DNA of 64,000 bases from Phaeobacter sp. A36a-5a (GTDB lineage Bacteria > Pseudomonadota > Alphaproteobacteria > Rhodobacterales > Rhodobacteraceae): contig NZ_JBBLYU010000002.1 of NCBI RefSeq assembly GCF_037911135.1, positions 248,001-312,000 on the forward strand, given 5' to 3'. The translations under genes were made by a program, and so were the position numbers. Below are positions 45,963 through 56,113 of this stretch, piece after piece. The notes beneath the pieces are model-generated. The model was not told where the DNA came from. It was given only the letters and a program-made list of their open reading frames with translations, and searched no databases. How positions within the stretch are numbered: position 1 is the stretch's first letter; every line of letters begins with the position of its first letter.

Positions 45963-46028
45963 GATCGTGTTCCTTGATGCTGATGATTTCCTTGTCCTCA
46001 ATGTGCCATTTGCCTCAAATTGCATCAA

Positions 46029-46410
46029 TCACACGAAAGGATAGTTCGCGGCTCCGGAGGCTAGCCCAGGCATCCCTAGGGTGACGGAAAACGCCGTTGG
46101 AGCGCGGAAATACCGGTATCTGCGGTGGTGGGGCGCAATCGCGCCAGCATCCGGCCTGCCGCGCCCCCTCCAGATCGGCCTTGCGCCGAACCTCCACGAT
46201 TCCCACGGCCGCAAAGGCTGCGCGCCATCCGGCCCAGACCGCACGCCGGAGATTAATATCTCAGTCATCTCCTATGCTTGGCGTGCATAGCGGGCAGTCC
46301 GACCTGTCAGTTGTTTGCGCAAACATTTCCACCTATCTCTCGGGTGTCACTGAAACAGACATAACTGAGACCACCCGGAAATTCGTCCGGTCAGATAAAG
46401 GATCAACATT
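46029..46410. other. Non-coding stretch between two small genes
   Basis: No supported gene lies in this stretch of about 380 bases. GC-rich frames are open on both strands but lack ribosome sites and recognisable content. It is divergent DNA between the minus-strand small membrane gene and the DUF1127 gene, so promoters for both are expected; none stood out. Confidence 0.4.
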
Positions 46411-46626
46411 ATGGCACATGTCATCAACACCACCGACACCGGCTTTAACCTCGCAGCGCGCCTGCGTGGCTTCGCAGAAGAGGTCAAGGACAGCTGGGCC
46501 CGTCGCGCCGAGTACAAACGCACCTTCGCCGAGCTGGACGGCCTGTCCAACCGCGACCTGGCGGACATCGGCGTGCGCCGCTGCGACATTCCGCAAATCG
46601 CCCACGCGCAGGCCTACGGCCAGTAA
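46411..46626 (+). CDS. DUF1127 small protein
   Basis: A 71-aa protein with the DUF1127 (YjiS-like) core ELDGLSNRDLADIGVRRCDI at about residues 41-60 after a helical N-terminus. Proteins of this kind are common in alphaproteobacteria, and some bind RNA or act in stress and phosphate responses; the role here is unknown. AAAGGATCAACATT precedes the ATG. Confidence 0.85.
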   Translation: MAHVINTTDTGFNLAARLRGFAEEVKDSWARRAEYKRTFAELDGLSNRDLADIGVRRCDIPQIAHAQAYGQ

Positions 46627-46737
46627 GGCGAGAGCCGCAACAGATTGTCATCCGGCGGGGACCGCAACGACGGCTCCCCCCGGATCGACCCAAGCTCCAG
46701 ACCGTCTCTTTCTCCTCCCTCAGGGGTCGGACTGGAC

Positions 46738-46764
46738 ACGCCTCCGCGCTGCGGGGGCGTTTTT
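46738..46764 (+). terminator. Terminator after the DUF1127 gene
   Basis: ACGCCTCCGC pairs with GCGGGGGCGT around GCT (one T-G pair), followed by TTTT. Confidence 0.75.
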
Positions 46765-47161
46765 GGTTTCTGGCGCGACGATGCCGATGGCCAGCCCGTT
46801 GCCAGCCAGTCGCTGGCCGTTGCCACCCCGGCGCGCGCCCGCTCCATCATCCGTTTACGCGCCCGTGGCATTCTGCACAGGATCGCGATCCCCGCCGGGC
46901 CTGACACCCCCGGCACCCATGACCAGGGCCCCGGTGTGGCAACCGGGGAGCTTGATAATATTATTTCGCACGGGAGAGATCCCGTCCCACATCCCCCGGC
47001 GGCGCCGCCACCCTTTATCGGTCGGCCACAGACGCAACGGACACCGCAACAGACCTGCAATAGCAGCCACCGACAGGGCCGACGCCCTGGCGGGCCTTGG
47101 TGCTTGGCGGCTGTCCTGATCCGCTTTGGAACCCGGTGTCCGCCGCATATGGACTGAACCC
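46765..47161. other. Gene-free stretch upstream of the rplO promoter
   Basis: Holds two hairpins, GGCCAGC/GCTGGCC (46789-46795 with 46812-46818) and CCCCGGT/ACCGGGG (46929-46935 with 46942-46948), the second followed by an AT-rich patch. The open frames here are GC-driven and match nothing I know. No gene is supported. Confidence 0.4.
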
Positions 47162-47190
47162 TTGATCCGGCGCGGTATCGGGTCTATACG
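47162..47190 (+). promoter_or_regulatory. Candidate rplO-secY-adk promoter
   Basis: TTGATC (47162-47167), 17 bases, TATACG (47185-47190), 98 bases before rplO. It shares the -10 and spacing of the rpsL and rpsJ promoters. Confidence 0.65.
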
Positions 47191-47287
47191 CCCCCGGTGG
47201 TCCTCTGGACGACAGAATCAGAAAACCAAGAAACGCCGTGTTTGCCCTAATCCGCTTCGGGGGCAGTTCCGGCAAAGGAGAAGCGAT

Positions 47288-47758
47288 ATGAAACTCAATG
47301 AACTGCGCGACAATCCAGGCGCCGCCAAGAAACGCACCCGCGTTGCACGTGGTCCGGGTTCCGGCAAAGGTAAAATGGGTGGCCGTGGTATCAAAGGTCA
47401 GAAATCCCGTTCGGGTGTTTCGATCAATGGCTACGAAGGCGGCCAGATGCCCCTCTACCAGCGTCTGCCCAAGCGCGGCTTCAACAAGCCGAACCGCAAG
47501 TCCTACGCTGTTGTGAACCTGGGCCTGATCCAGAAATTCATCGACGAAGGCAAGCTGGAAGCCGGTTCCATCACCGAAGACACCCTGATCTCGTCGGGTC
47601 TGGTACGTCGCAAGCTGGACGGTATCCGCGTTCTGGCAAAGGGTGACTTCACCGCCAAGGCAACCATCGCTGTGACCGGCGCCTCAAAGGCCGCCGTAGA
47701 CGCAGTCGCAAAGGCCGGTGGCGCCCTGACCGTGGCAAACACTGCCGCAGCTGAGTAA
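47288..47758 (+). CDS. rplO: 50S ribosomal protein L15
   Basis: A 156-aa late-assembly protein. The ATG at 47288 follows AAAGGAGAAGCGAT; the frame is open much further upstream but that part overlaps the promoter. [19 protein letters not shown] and the glycine-rich [12 protein letters not shown] are diagnostic. Confidence 0.95.
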   Translation: MKLNELRDNPGAAKKRTRVARGPGSGKGKMGGRGIKGQKSRSGVSINGYEGGQMPLYQRLPKRGFNKPNRKSYAVVNLGLIQKFIDEGKLEAGSITEDTLISSGLVRRKLDGIRVLAKGDFTAKATIAVTGASKAAVDAVAKAGGALTVANTAAAE

Positions 47759-47868
47759 CAGCTTGTGAGCGGCGCCGATGCCGCTTACATAGACTTCAGT
47801 TTTCCATTAACGCCGCCCGAGCCGGAAAACGGCCCTGGGCGGCGTTTTCGCAAGAAGAGACCTTTTTT

Positions 47869-49233
47869 ATGGTATCAGCAGCAGAACAAATGGCGGCGAA
47901 CACCAGCTGGGCCGCTCTTGGCAAAGCCACGGATCTGCGCAACCGTATCCTGTTTACGCTCGGGCTTTTGATTGTCTATCGCCTGGGCACCTATATTCCC
48001 GTTCCGGGGATTGATGCGGATGCACTGCGCCAGTTCATGACCTCGGCAGGGCAGGGCATCGGGGGCATGGTGTCCATGTTCACCGGCGGCGCGCTTGGCC
48101 GTATGGGCATCTTTGCACTTGGCATCATGCCCTATATTTCGGCGTCGATCATTGTGCAGCTGCTGACCTCGATGGTCCCGGCGCTCGAACAGCTCAAGAA
48201 AGAGGGCGAGCAGGGCCGCAAGAAAATCAACCAATACACCCGCTACGGCACCGTGCTTCTGGCGACAGCGCAGGCCTATGGCCTGGCGGTCTCGCTCGAA
48301 TCGGGGGATCTGGCGACCGATCCGGGGCTCTATTTCCGCCTCGCCTGCATGATCACCCTGGTGGGTGGCACCATGTTCCTGATGTGGCTGGGCGAGCAGA
48401 TCACCCAGCGCGGCATCGGCAATGGTATCTCCCTGATCATCTTCGTTGGCATCATCGCCGAAGTGCCCGCCGCGATTGCCCAGTTCCTGGCCTCCGGCCG
48501 CTCCGGCGCGATCAGCCCGGCGGTGATCATCGCGGTGATCGTGATGATGATCGCCATTATCATGTTCGTGGTGTTCATGGAGCGCGCCCTGCGCAAGATC
48601 CATATCCAGTACCCGCGCCGTCAGGTCGGCATGAAGGTCTATGACGGTGGCTCCAGCCACCTGCCGGTCAAGGTGAACCCCGCAGGCGTGATCCCGGCGA
48701 TCTTTGCGTCCTCGCTGCTGCTGCTGCCGGTGACCATCTCGACCTTCTCCGCAGGCAGCACCTCCGGCCCGATCATGTCCTGGCTGCTGGCCAACTTCGG
48801 CCCCGGTCAGCCGCTCTACCTGCTGTTCTTTGTCGGTATGATCGTGTTCTTCGCCTATTTCTACACCTTCAACGTGTCCTTCAAACCCGATGAGGTCGCG
48901 ACCAACCTGAAGAATCAGAACGGCTTTGTTCCCGGTATCCGTCCCGGCAAGAAAACCGCCGAATACCTCGAATATGTGGTCAATCGCGTGCTGGTTCTGG
49001 GTTCGGCCTATCTCGCGGCTGTCTGTCTGCTGCCGGAAATCCTGCGTGGTCAGCTTGCAATCCCGGTTTACTTTGGCGGCACCTCCGTGTTGATTGTGGT
49101 TTCTGTTGTGATGGACACCATTCAACAGGCACAAAGCCACCTGCTTGCGCACCAATACGAAGGTCTCATTGAAAAGAGCCAGCTGCGCGGCCGCAATAAG
49201 AAACGGACACGACGGGGACCTGCACGCCGATGA
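47869..49233 (+). CDS. secY: Preprotein translocase subunit SecY
   Basis: A 454-aa ten-helix channel of the Sec translocon, partner of SecE at 4986. [12 protein letters not shown], the plug/TM2 region and the cytoplasmic loop [15 protein letters not shown] are visible. The start [18 protein letters not shown] is kept at 47869; ATG 47890 is an alternative. Its end overlaps adk in ATGA. Confidence 0.96.
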   Translation: MVSAAEQMAANTSWAALGKATDLRNRILFTLGLLIVYRLGTYIPVPGIDADALRQFMTSAGQGIGGMVSMFTGGALGRMGIFALGIMPYISASIIVQLLTSMVPALEQLKKEGEQGRKKINQYTRYGTVLLATAQAYGLAVSLESGDLATDPGLYFRLACMITLVGGTMFLMWLGEQITQRGIGNGISLIIFVGIIAEVPAAIAQFLASGRSGAISPAVIIAVIVMMIAIIMFVVFMERALRKIHIQYPRRQVGMKVYDGGSSHLPVKVNPAGVIPAIFASSLLLLPVTISTFSAGSTSGPIMSWLLANFGPGQPLYLLFFVGMIVFFAYFYTFNVSFKPDEVATNLKNQNGFVPGIRPGKKTAEYLEYVVNRVLVLGSAYLAAVCLLPEILRGQLAIPVYFGGTSVLIVVSVVMDTIQQAQSHLLAHQYEGLIEKSQLRGRNKKRTRRGPARR

Positions 49234-49877
49234 GCAATATTATCCTTCTGGGCCCGCCCGGCGCGGGCAAGGGAACACAAGCACGCTACCTGGTTGAATC
49301 GCGCAATATGGTTCAGCTCAGCACCGGCGACATGCTGCGCGATGCGCAGGCGTCGGGCAGCGAAATGGGCAAGCGGGTTGCCGCTGTGATTGCCCGCGGC
49401 GAGCTGGTGACTGACCGTATCGTGATTGGGCTCATTCGAGAAAAGATCGAAGAAGGAGCCGAGGGCGGCTTTATCTTCGACGGTTTCCCGCGGACGTTGG
49501 CGCAGGCGGATGCACTGGCCGAACTGCTGAGCGAAACCGGCCAGAAGCTGGACGCGGTGATCGAGATGCAGGTGGATGACGCCGCGCTGGTTGCCCGCAT
49601 CACCGGTCGTTCGACCTGTGGCGATTGCGGTGAAGTCTATCACGACGAGACCAAGCCCTGGCCTGCCGATGGCAAATGCGCCAACTGCGGCGGCACCTCG
49701 CAGAAACGTCGCCCCGACGACAACGAGGAAAGCCTGCGCACCCGGCTGATGGAATACTACAAGAAGACCTCGCCGCTGATCGGCTACTACTACGCCAAGG
49801 GCAACCTTCAGCGTCTCGACGGTCTGGCCTCCATCGAAGAGGTTCGCAAGAATCTTGGCTGGATCATGGGCGACTGA
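49230..49877 (+). CDS. adk: Adenylate kinase, zinc-lid form
   Basis: A 215-aa enzyme converting ATP plus AMP to two ADP. The P-loop GPPGAGKGT (residues 8-16), DGFPRT (84-89) and a LID with four Cys (130, 133, 150, 153), which should bind zinc, are visible. It overlaps secY by four bases, so it is co-translated, and is closed by a terminator. Confidence 0.97.
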   Translation: MSNIILLGPPGAGKGTQARYLVESRNMVQLSTGDMLRDAQASGSEMGKRVAAVIARGELVTDRIVIGLIREKIEEGAEGGFIFDGFPRTLAQADALAELLSETGQKLDAVIEMQVDDAALVARITGRSTCGDCGEVYHDETKPWPADGKCANCGGTSQKRRPDDNEESLRTRLMEYYKKTSPLIGYYYAKGNLQRLDGLASIEEVRKNLGWIMGD

Positions 49878-49907
49878 GCCGCAGCCTCTCCAGCACTGAT
49901 AGATCAT

Positions 49908-49938
49908 CGCCCCGCGCCATTCTGGCCGGGGCGTTTTC
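49908..49938 (+). terminator. Terminator after adk
   Basis: CGCCCCG (49908-49914) pairs with CGGGGCG (49927-49933), with a GCC/GGC inner pairing, followed by TTTT. Confidence 0.8.
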
Positions 49939-50033
49939 GTTGCGGGGGAGGGCAATATGCAGATAAAACGTCACAAATGCTGCCGTTGACGGTTGACCTT
50001 GCGGGAAACTTCGGTCCCAGTCTTGTCGATGGG

Positions 50034-50061
50034 TTGACCATAGCACGATTTCCACATACGG
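50034..50061 (+). promoter_or_regulatory. Candidate rpsM (alpha operon) promoter
   Basis: TTGACC (50034-50039), 16 bases, ATACGG (50056-50061), 156 bases upstream of rpsM. A further TTGAC occurs about 40 bases upstream without a clear -10. The remaining gap between adk and rpsM shows no gene. Confidence 0.4.
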
Positions 50062-50216
50062 AAGCCCATCCCTTCTGGGAATCATCACAGGTGCGCGCAA
50101 TTTTTGCCTGCCCTGACCACCTCGAAATGCTGGACCCACGGGCGACACTGCCAAGGTCAAGCGTTGTGAAAAAAGGTTCCGGCGCTACGGAACCGCAACG
50201 AAAAGGAAAGTGACAC

Positions 50217-50585
50217 GTGGCACGTATTGCCGGCGTAAACATCCCGACTGCAAAGCGGGTACCTATCGCCCTTACCTATATCACCGGCATTGGCACGACC
50301 TCTGCTCAAGCCATCTGCGAAGCCGTAGGCATCGACGCAACCCGTCGTGTGAACGAGCTGTCCGACGCTGAAGTTCTGGCCGTGCGTGAGCACATCGACG
50401 CCAACTACACCGTCGAAGGCGACCTGCGCCGTGAAGTTCAGATGAACATCAAGCGTCTGATGGATCTGGGCTGCTATCGCGGTCTGCGCCATCGTCGTAA
50501 CCTGCCCGTTCGCGGTCAGCGTACCCACACCAACGCTCGTACTCGCAAAGGCCCCGCAAAGGCCATTGCTGGTAAGAAGAAATAA
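50217..50585 (+). CDS. rpsM: 30S ribosomal protein S13
   Basis: A 122-aa head protein bridging to the large subunit. It starts with GTG (50217) after [34 protein letters not shown] and the basic C-terminal [14 protein letters not shown] are typical. Confidence 0.96.
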   Translation: MARIAGVNIPTAKRVPIALTYITGIGTTSAQAICEAVGIDATRRVNELSDAEVLAVREHIDANYTVEGDLRREVQMNIKRLMDLGCYRGLRHRRNLPVRGQRTHTNARTRKGPAKAIAGKKK

Positions 50586-50600
50586 GGGAGGGTTTGATCA

Positions 50601-50990
50601 ATGGCACGCGATAAGACTCGTACCAAGCGCAAAGAGCGCAAGAACATCGCCTCCGGCGTTGCACATGTGAACTCCTCGTTCAACAACACCAAGATCCTGA
50701 TCTCGGACGTGCAAGGCAATGCGATTTCCTGGTCCTCCGCAGGCACCATGGGCTTCAAAGGGTCGCGTAAATCGACTCCTTATGCCGCTCAGATGGCTGC
50801 TGAAGATGCAGGCAAAAAAGCGCAGGAACACGGCGTTAAAACTCTGGAAGTCGAAGTTCAGGGCCCCGGTTCGGGCCGTGAATCCGCGCTGCGCGCCCTG
50901 GCCGCAGTGGGCTTCAACATCACCTCGATCCGTGATGTGACCCCGATCGCGCACAACGGCTGCCGCCCGCCGAAGCGCCGCCGCGTCTAA
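50601..50990 (+). CDS. rpsK: 30S ribosomal protein S11
   Basis: A 129-aa platform protein. [19 protein letters not shown] and the C-terminal [18 protein letters not shown] are diagnostic. AAGGGAGGGTTTGATCA precedes the ATG. Confidence 0.97.
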   Translation: MARDKTRTKRKERKNIASGVAHVNSSFNNTKILISDVQGNAISWSSAGTMGFKGSRKSTPYAAQMAAEDAGKKAQEHGVKTLEVEVQGPGSGRESALRALAAVGFNITSIRDVTPIAHNGCRPPKRRRV

Positions 50991-51107
50991 GCGACACTGA
51001 TTTTTTGCTGGGGCTTTGCGATTTCTGCAAGGCCCCAGTACGCCATTTGAAACCTCGGGCGTCTGTACCTTTCGGACATGAGGTACGGACAGGAATGGAG
51101 GGACCGC

Positions 51108-52124
51108 ATGATCCACAAGAATTGGGCTGAACTGATCAAGCCGACTCAGCTTGACGTGAAGCCGGGCAATGATCCCGCACGCCAGGCCACCGTTGTGGCT
51201 GAACCGCTGGAACGCGGCTTTGGCCTGACACTGGGCAACGCGCTGCGCCGCGTTCTGATGAGCTCGCTGCAAGGCGCCGCCATCACCTCCGTGCAGATCG
51301 ACAATGTTCTGCATGAATTCTCCAGCGTCGCCGGTGTTCGCGAAGATGTCACCGACATCATCCTGAACCTCAAAGGCGTGTCGCTGCGCATGGAAGTCGA
51401 AGGCCCCAAGCGCCTGTCGATCAATGCCAAAGGCCCCGCAGTTGTCACCGCCGGTGACATCTCCGAATCCGCTGGCATCGAAGTTCTGAACCGTGAGCAC
51501 GTGATCTGCCACCTTGACGATGGTGCCGATCTGTTCATGGAACTGACCGTCAACACCGGCAAGGGCTATGTCTCTGCTGACAAGAACAAGCCTGAAGATG
51601 CGCCCATCGGTCTGATCCCGATCGACGCCATCTACTCGCCGGTCAAGAAGGTCTCCTATGACGTTCAGCCGACCCGTGAAGGTCAGGTTCTGGACTATGA
51701 CAAGCTGACCATGAAGATCGAAACCGATGGCTCCATCACGCCCGACGACGCGGTCGCCTATGCGGCCCGTATCGTGCAGGATCAGCTGTCGATCTTCGTC
51801 AACTTCGACGAGCCGGAATCGGCAAACCGTCAGGACGACGACGACGGTCTCGAGTTCAACCCGCTTCTGTTGAAGAAAGTGGACGAACTGGAACTGTCTG
51901 TCCGGTCTGCAAACTGCCTGAAGAACGACAACATCGTCTACATCGGCGATCTCATCCAGAAGACCGAAGCAGAAATGCTGCGCACGCCGAACTTCGGCCG
52001 CAAGTCGCTGAACGAGATCAAAGAAGTGCTGTCGGGCATGGGTCTGCACCTTGGCATGGATGTCGAGGACTGGCCGCCGGACAACATCGAAGATCTGGCC
52101 AAGAAGTTCGAAGACAGCTTCTAA
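51108..52124 (+). CDS. rpoA: DNA-directed RNA polymerase subunit alpha
   Basis: A 338-aa subunit that dimerises to nucleate polymerase and contacts promoters. The ATG at 51108 ([15 protein letters not shown]) follows GGAGGGACCGC; an upstream in-frame start at 51078 is untypical. The N-terminal dimerisation domain ([20 protein letters not shown]), an acidic linker near [13 protein letters not shown] and the alphaCTD ([17 protein letters not shown]) are visible. Confidence 0.97.
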   Translation: MIHKNWAELIKPTQLDVKPGNDPARQATVVAEPLERGFGLTLGNALRRVLMSSLQGAAITSVQIDNVLHEFSSVAGVREDVTDIILNLKGVSLRMEVEGPKRLSINAKGPAVVTAGDISESAGIEVLNREHVICHLDDGADLFMELTVNTGKGYVSADKNKPEDAPIGLIPIDAIYSPVKKVSYDVQPTREGQVLDYDKLTMKIETDGSITPDDAVAYAARIVQDQLSIFVNFDEPESANRQDDDDGLEFNPLLLKKVDELELSVRSANCLKNDNIVYIGDLIQKTEAEMLRTPNFGRKSLNEIKEVLSGMGLHLGMDVEDWPPDNIEDLAKKFEDSF

Positions 52125-52130
52125 GAGATT

Positions 52131-52221
52131 GGGCGGCCTCTAGGGCCGCCCGAAATGCCCCGGTTGCGGGGGAAGACCCGGGCATCTGCCCCAAGGTGAG
52201 CGGCTGACACGCATCAGCCGC
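52131..52221 (+). promoter_or_regulatory. Three consecutive hairpins between rpoA and rplQ
   Basis: GGGCGGC/GCCGCCC (52131-52151), ATGCCC/GGGCAT (52155-52185) and GCGGCTG/CAGCCGC (52200-52221) follow one another. None has a T-tract. They may set the relative yield of rpoA and rplQ by processing. Confidence 0.55.
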
Positions 52222-52257
52222 CTGACAAAGCAAAACGCGAAGTAAAGGATTGAAAAA

Positions 52258-52680
52258 ATGCGTCACGCACGTGGTTACCGCCGCCTGAACCGTACTCATG
52301 AGCACCGTAAGGCCCTGTTCTCCAACATGGCCGGCTCGCTGATCGAGCACGAGCAGATCAAGACAACCCTTCCCAAAGCAAAAGAACTGCGCCCGATCAT
52401 CGAAAAGATGATCACCCTGGCAAAGCGCGGCGACCTGCACGCCCGCCGTCAGGCCGCGTCCAAGCTGAAGGAAGACAAGGACGTTGCAAAACTGTTCGAC
52501 GTTCTGGGCCCGCGCTACAAAGACCGTCAGGGCGGCTATGTCCGTATCCTGAAAGCCGGTTTCCGCTATGGCGACATGGCACCGATGGCGATCATCGAAT
52601 TCGTTGATCGTGATCGCGATGCCAAAGGCGCCGCCGACAAGGCACGCCTGGCCGAAGCAGAAGCTGCTGCTGACGAATAA
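52258..52680 (+). CDS. rplQ: 50S ribosomal protein L17
   Basis: A 140-aa protein near the tunnel exit. [20 protein letters not shown] is diagnostic. The C-terminus carries an Ala/Glu tail. AAAGGATTGAAAAA precedes the ATG. It ends the alpha operon at a terminator. Confidence 0.97.
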   Translation: MRHARGYRRLNRTHEHRKALFSNMAGSLIEHEQIKTTLPKAKELRPIIEKMITLAKRGDLHARRQAASKLKEDKDVAKLFDVLGPRYKDRQGGYVRILKAGFRYGDMAPMAIIEFVDRDRDAKGAADKARLAEAEAAADE

Positions 52681-52705
52681 GAACTCCCGGTTTCGACCGG
52701 ACCTG

Positions 52706-52737
52706 ACCCCCGCTCTGGCAACAGGGCGGGGGTTTTT
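52706..52737 (+). terminator. Terminator after rplQ
   Basis: ACCCCCGC pairs with GCGGGGGT, with a TG/CA inner pair around GCAA, followed by TTTTT. Confidence 0.88.
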
Positions 52738-52874
52738 CGTTCTGCGCCCCCGTTTCGCGGGAGGCCCCCGGTTGGGGATAGGGGCCAAAGTCGCGGATTT
52801 TCCCCGGTGAATCCTACCTTGTAAAAGACGGCAGCGGTCCGCATATCCTGTTCACAAGAACAATCGGAGTCGTC

Positions 52875-54272
52875 ATGTTTCGTGCCATCCTGACCGCAGC
52901 GGGCCTGTTTCTGGCCACTCAGATCCCCTTGACACAGGCCTTTGCCGAAACCCGCGTGCCCCAGTCGCAGGCAGAAATCTCGCTTGGTTTTGCGCCTCTG
53001 GTGAAACAGGCGGCGCCTGCGGTGGTGAACATCTATGCCAAGATCGTGCAGGAACAGCGCCGCACGCCTTTTATGAACGATCCCTTCTTCGACGATTTCT
53101 TTCGCGGCCTGTCAAAGCCGCAGCCACGGGTGCAGAACTCGCTTGGCTCCGGGGTGATCCTGTCGGCTGATGGCATCGTGGTGTCGAACTACCATGTGGT
53201 TGGCATGGCGACGGATATCCGGGTGGTGACCACCGACCGGCGCGAATATGCCGCTCAGGTGGTGCTGGCGGATGAGGCCAGCGATCTGGCCATTCTCCAG
53301 CTACAGGACGCCAAGGACCTTCCCTATCTTGAGCTGCGCGACAGTGACGGGGTCGAGGTGGGCGAGCTGGCGCTGGCCATCGGCAATCCCTTCGGCGTTG
53401 GTCAGACGGTCAGCAGCGGGATTGTCTCAGGTCTGGCGCGCAGTGGCGCCGCCACGGGGGAGGGGATTGGCTATTTCATCCAGACAGATGCGCCGATCAA
53501 CCCCGGCAACTCCGGTGGCGCGCTGATTGACATCAATGGCGATCTGATTGGCATCAACACCCGCATCGTGACCCGCTCCGGCGGCTCCAACGGCATCGGC
53601 TTCGCCATCCCGGCCAATCTGGTGCGGGCTTTCATGCGGCAGGCCCACGACGGGGCCGAGGAATTTCAGCGCCCCTGGGCTGGGATGATGGGGCAACCGG
53701 TGGATGCGGATCTTGCCGCCTCGCTGGGGATGGACCTGCCGGAGGGGATGGTGATCTCCGAACTTCACCCGGCCAGCCCCTTCACCAAAGCTGGATTTGA
53801 GGTGGGAGATGTCGTTCTTGATGTGGCAGGAGAGGCTGTGAACTCCCCGTCGGAGATGGTGTTCCGCATGTCTGTTACCGGGCTCGGCGATACCGCCGAG
53901 GTCACACGTCTGCGCGCAGGCGCGCGTGAGGTGCTGACCGTAGAGATGATACTGGCCCCCGATGAACCACCCGCCAACCCGCTCAGCCTTGATGAGGGCA
54001 CGCCGCTGCCGGGTCTGACCGTGGCGCGGATCAATCCGCAGTCAATCCTGCGATTCCAGCTGCCGATGTCCTCTGACGGGGTGGTGATCACCGACCCCGG
54101 CGCCTATGGCAGCCGCGTCGGTCTGCGCGCGGGCGATATCATTCTGGGCATCAACAATGAGGCGATCAAAACGCCTGCGGATGTGTCTGAGGTGCTGGGC
54201 AATATCGGTCGCTGGATGAAGGTCGATCTCAACCGGCAAGGCCAGCGGGTCTCGCTGCGCTATCGGCTCTGA
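52875..54272 (+). CDS. Do/DegP-like periplasmic serine protease
   Basis: A 465-aa trypsin-fold protease/chaperone of the HtrA group. A signal peptide (about 1-24, ending AFA) precedes the protease domain with His107 (NYHVVG), Asp137 (DEASDLAI) and Ser213 (GNSGGAL), then two PDZ domains (about 260-360 and 375-465). All three catalytic residues are in place. CGGAGTCGTC precedes the ATG. It lies two bases before rarA, so the two are co-transcribed. Confidence 0.92.
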   Translation: MFRAILTAAGLFLATQIPLTQAFAETRVPQSQAEISLGFAPLVKQAAPAVVNIYAKIVQEQRRTPFMNDPFFDDFFRGLSKPQPRVQNSLGSGVILSADGIVVSNYHVVGMATDIRVVTTDRREYAAQVVLADEASDLAILQLQDAKDLPYLELRDSDGVEVGELALAIGNPFGVGQTVSSGIVSGLARSGAATGEGIGYFIQTDAPINPGNSGGALIDINGDLIGINTRIVTRSGGSNGIGFAIPANLVRAFMRQAHDGAEEFQRPWAGMMGQPVDADLAASLGMDLPEGMVISELHPASPFTKAGFEVGDVVLDVAGEAVNSPSEMVFRMSVTGLGDTAEVTRLRAGAREVLTVEMILAPDEPPANPLSLDEGTPLPGLTVARINPQSILRFQLPMSSDGVVITDPGAYGSRVGLRAGDIILGINNEAIKTPADVSEVLGNIGRWMKVDLNRQGQRVSLRYRL

Positions 54273-54274
54273 TC

Positions 54275-55597
54275 ATGGCGGATCTTTTTGACAGCGGCGA
54301 TGCCGCGCCCCGCCCGGATCCGCAGTCGGAGGTGAACCGCCCACTGGCGGATCGCCTGCGCCCGCAGTCGCTGGCAGAGGTGATCGGTCAAGCGCAGGTT
54401 CTTGGTGAGGACGCCCCGCTTGGGGTGATGCTGGCCTCCGGCTCGCTGTCATCGCTGATCTTCTGGGGGCCGCCGGGCGTGGGTAAAACCACCATCGCGC
54501 GGCTGCTGGCGCGGGAGACGGATCTGCATTTCGTGCAGATCTCAGCCATTTTTACCGGTGTGCCTGATCTGAAGAAAGTGTTTGAGGCGGCCAAGATCCG
54601 CCGTCAGAACGGGCAGGGCACGCTGCTATTCGTGGACGAGATCCATCGCTTCAACAAGGCGCAGCAGGACGGGTTCCTGCCGCATATGGAGGATGGGACC
54701 ATCCTCCTTGTGGGGGCGACCACCGAAAACCCGAGTTTTGAACTGAACGCCGCTGTGCTGAGCCGGGCGCAGGTTTTGGTGCTGGAGCGATTGTCGCTTG
54801 CTGATCTGGAGAGGCTGACCCAGCGGGCCGAGCAGGAGCTGGATCGCGCCCTGCCGCTGACCGCGGATGCGCGGGACGCGTTGCAGGAGATGGCGGATGG
54901 GGACGGGCGCGCCCTGCTGAACCTGATCGAACAGGTCGCCGCCTGGAAGGTGGACAGCCCGCTCGGCCGCGAGGCGCTGGCCACCCGGCTGATGCGGCGG
55001 GCGGCGAAATATGACAAGTCCGGCGATGAGCATTACAACCTGATTTCCGCCCTGCATAAATCCGTGCGCGGCTCCGACCCGGATGCCGCACTCTATTGGT
55101 TTGCCCGCATGCTGGAGGGGGGCGAGGATCCCAGATACCTGGCCCGCCGCCTGACTCGGATGGCGGTTGAGGACATCGCGCTGGCCGACCCGCAAGCGCA
55201 GGGGATCTGTATCCAGGCCTGGGAGACTTATGAGCGTCTCGGCAGCCCGGAGGGCGAGTTGGCGCTGGCACAGGCAGTGATTTACCTCGCCCTCGCGCCG
55301 AAAACCAACGCCGGCTACATGGCCTATAAGGCGGCGCGGCGTCTGGCGAAACAGACCGGCAGTGCGCCACCGCCGAAGCATATCCTGAATGCGCCAACCA
55401 AGCTGATGAAGTCGCAAGGTTACGGTGACGGATATGACTACGACCACAACGCGGCGGATGGGTTTTCAGGGCAGAACTACTTTCCCGATGATGTGCCGCG
55501 CCCGGTGCTGTATCAGCCGGTTGAGCGGGGTTTCGAACGGGAGTTGAAGCGCCGGACCGAGTATTTCGCCAATTTGCGCGCCAAGCGGAACAGCTGA
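54275..55597 (+). CDS. rarA: Replication-associated recombination protein A (RarA/MgsA)
   Basis: A 440-aa AAA+ ATPase of the clamp-loader-like RarA family that acts at stalled replication forks. Walker A GPPGVGKT (65-72), Walker B LLFVDE (117-122) followed by IHRFNKAQQD, and sensor block GATTENPSFELN are present, with a C-terminal oligomerisation region (KHILNAPTKLMKSQGYG). It begins two bases after the protease gene. Confidence 0.94.
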   Translation: MADLFDSGDAAPRPDPQSEVNRPLADRLRPQSLAEVIGQAQVLGEDAPLGVMLASGSLSSLIFWGPPGVGKTTIARLLARETDLHFVQISAIFTGVPDLKKVFEAAKIRRQNGQGTLLFVDEIHRFNKAQQDGFLPHMEDGTILLVGATTENPSFELNAAVLSRAQVLVLERLSLADLERLTQRAEQELDRALPLTADARDALQEMADGDGRALLNLIEQVAAWKVDSPLGREALATRLMRRAAKYDKSGDEHYNLISALHKSVRGSDPDAALYWFARMLEGGEDPRYLARRLTRMAVEDIALADPQAQGICIQAWETYERLGSPEGELALAQAVIYLALAPKTNAGYMAYKAARRLAKQTGSAPPPKHILNAPTKLMKSQGYGDGYDYDHNAADGFSGQNYFPDDVPRPVLYQPVERGFERELKRRTEYFANLRAKRNS

Positions 55598-55732
55598 TCC
55601 GGCTTTGCGGGCAAAGCCGGTGCCTGCGGCGCGAGTATTTGGGGAAAGGTGACAGGGTCTGCTCCGGTGCTGCAATGCTGCCATGCTTGCGCGAAACTTG
55701 ACATCCACGCGCCAGCCGGCGACAGACCGTTG

Positions 55733-56113
55733 ATGGTTTTTTCGGTTCTATATGTGGCCTTGGGCGGTGCGATCGGTGCTGCCTGCCGCTATCTGGCCGG
55801 TTTGGGGATCACCCGCCTCTTTGGGGTGGGAGAGTTCCCGGTGGCGATTCTGGCGGTGAATGTGATCGGCTCCTTTCTGATGGGCGCCTTTGTTGTCACT
55901 GCCGCCCATAAGGGTCTGACCCACCTGAGCCCTTTTGTGATGACTGGCCTTCTGGGCGGTTTCACAACGTTTTCGGCCTTCTCGCTTGAGACGGCCACCC
56001 TGATCGAGCGCGGTGCCTTTGGGCAGGCTGCGCTCTATGTGTTTTTGTCCGTGGGCCTGTCGGTCGGCGGACTGTTTTTCGGCCTGATGGCCGCCAGAGG
56101 AGTGTTCGCATGA
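55733..56113 (+). CDS. crcB: Fluoride ion channel CrcB (Fluc)
   Basis: A 126-aa four-helix membrane protein that exports fluoride. The family blocks GGAIGAACRYL, NVIGSFLMGAF and GGFTTFSAFSLE are present. I start at ATG 55733 (MVFSVLYVALGG); the frame is open upstream but lacks membrane character. No recognisable fluoride riboswitch precedes it. It overlaps the next gene in ATGA. Confidence 0.9.
   Translation: MVFSVLYVALGGAIGAACRYLAGLGITRLFGVGEFPVAILAVNVIGSFLMGAFVVTAAHKGLTHLSPFVMTGLLGGFTTFSAFSLETATLIERGAFGQAALYVFLSVGLSVGGLFFGLMAARGVFA

Noticed and set aside
46645-47157. A 170-codon frame upstream of rplO
   Set aside because: Proline- and glycine-rich translation of GC-rich DNA, overlapping a terminator and hairpins, with no ribosome site or recognisable content.
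55598-55732. Fluoride riboswitch upstream of crcB
   Set aside because: The region lacks the conserved pseudoknot sequence pattern I would expect; only a TTGACA without a good -10 was seen.
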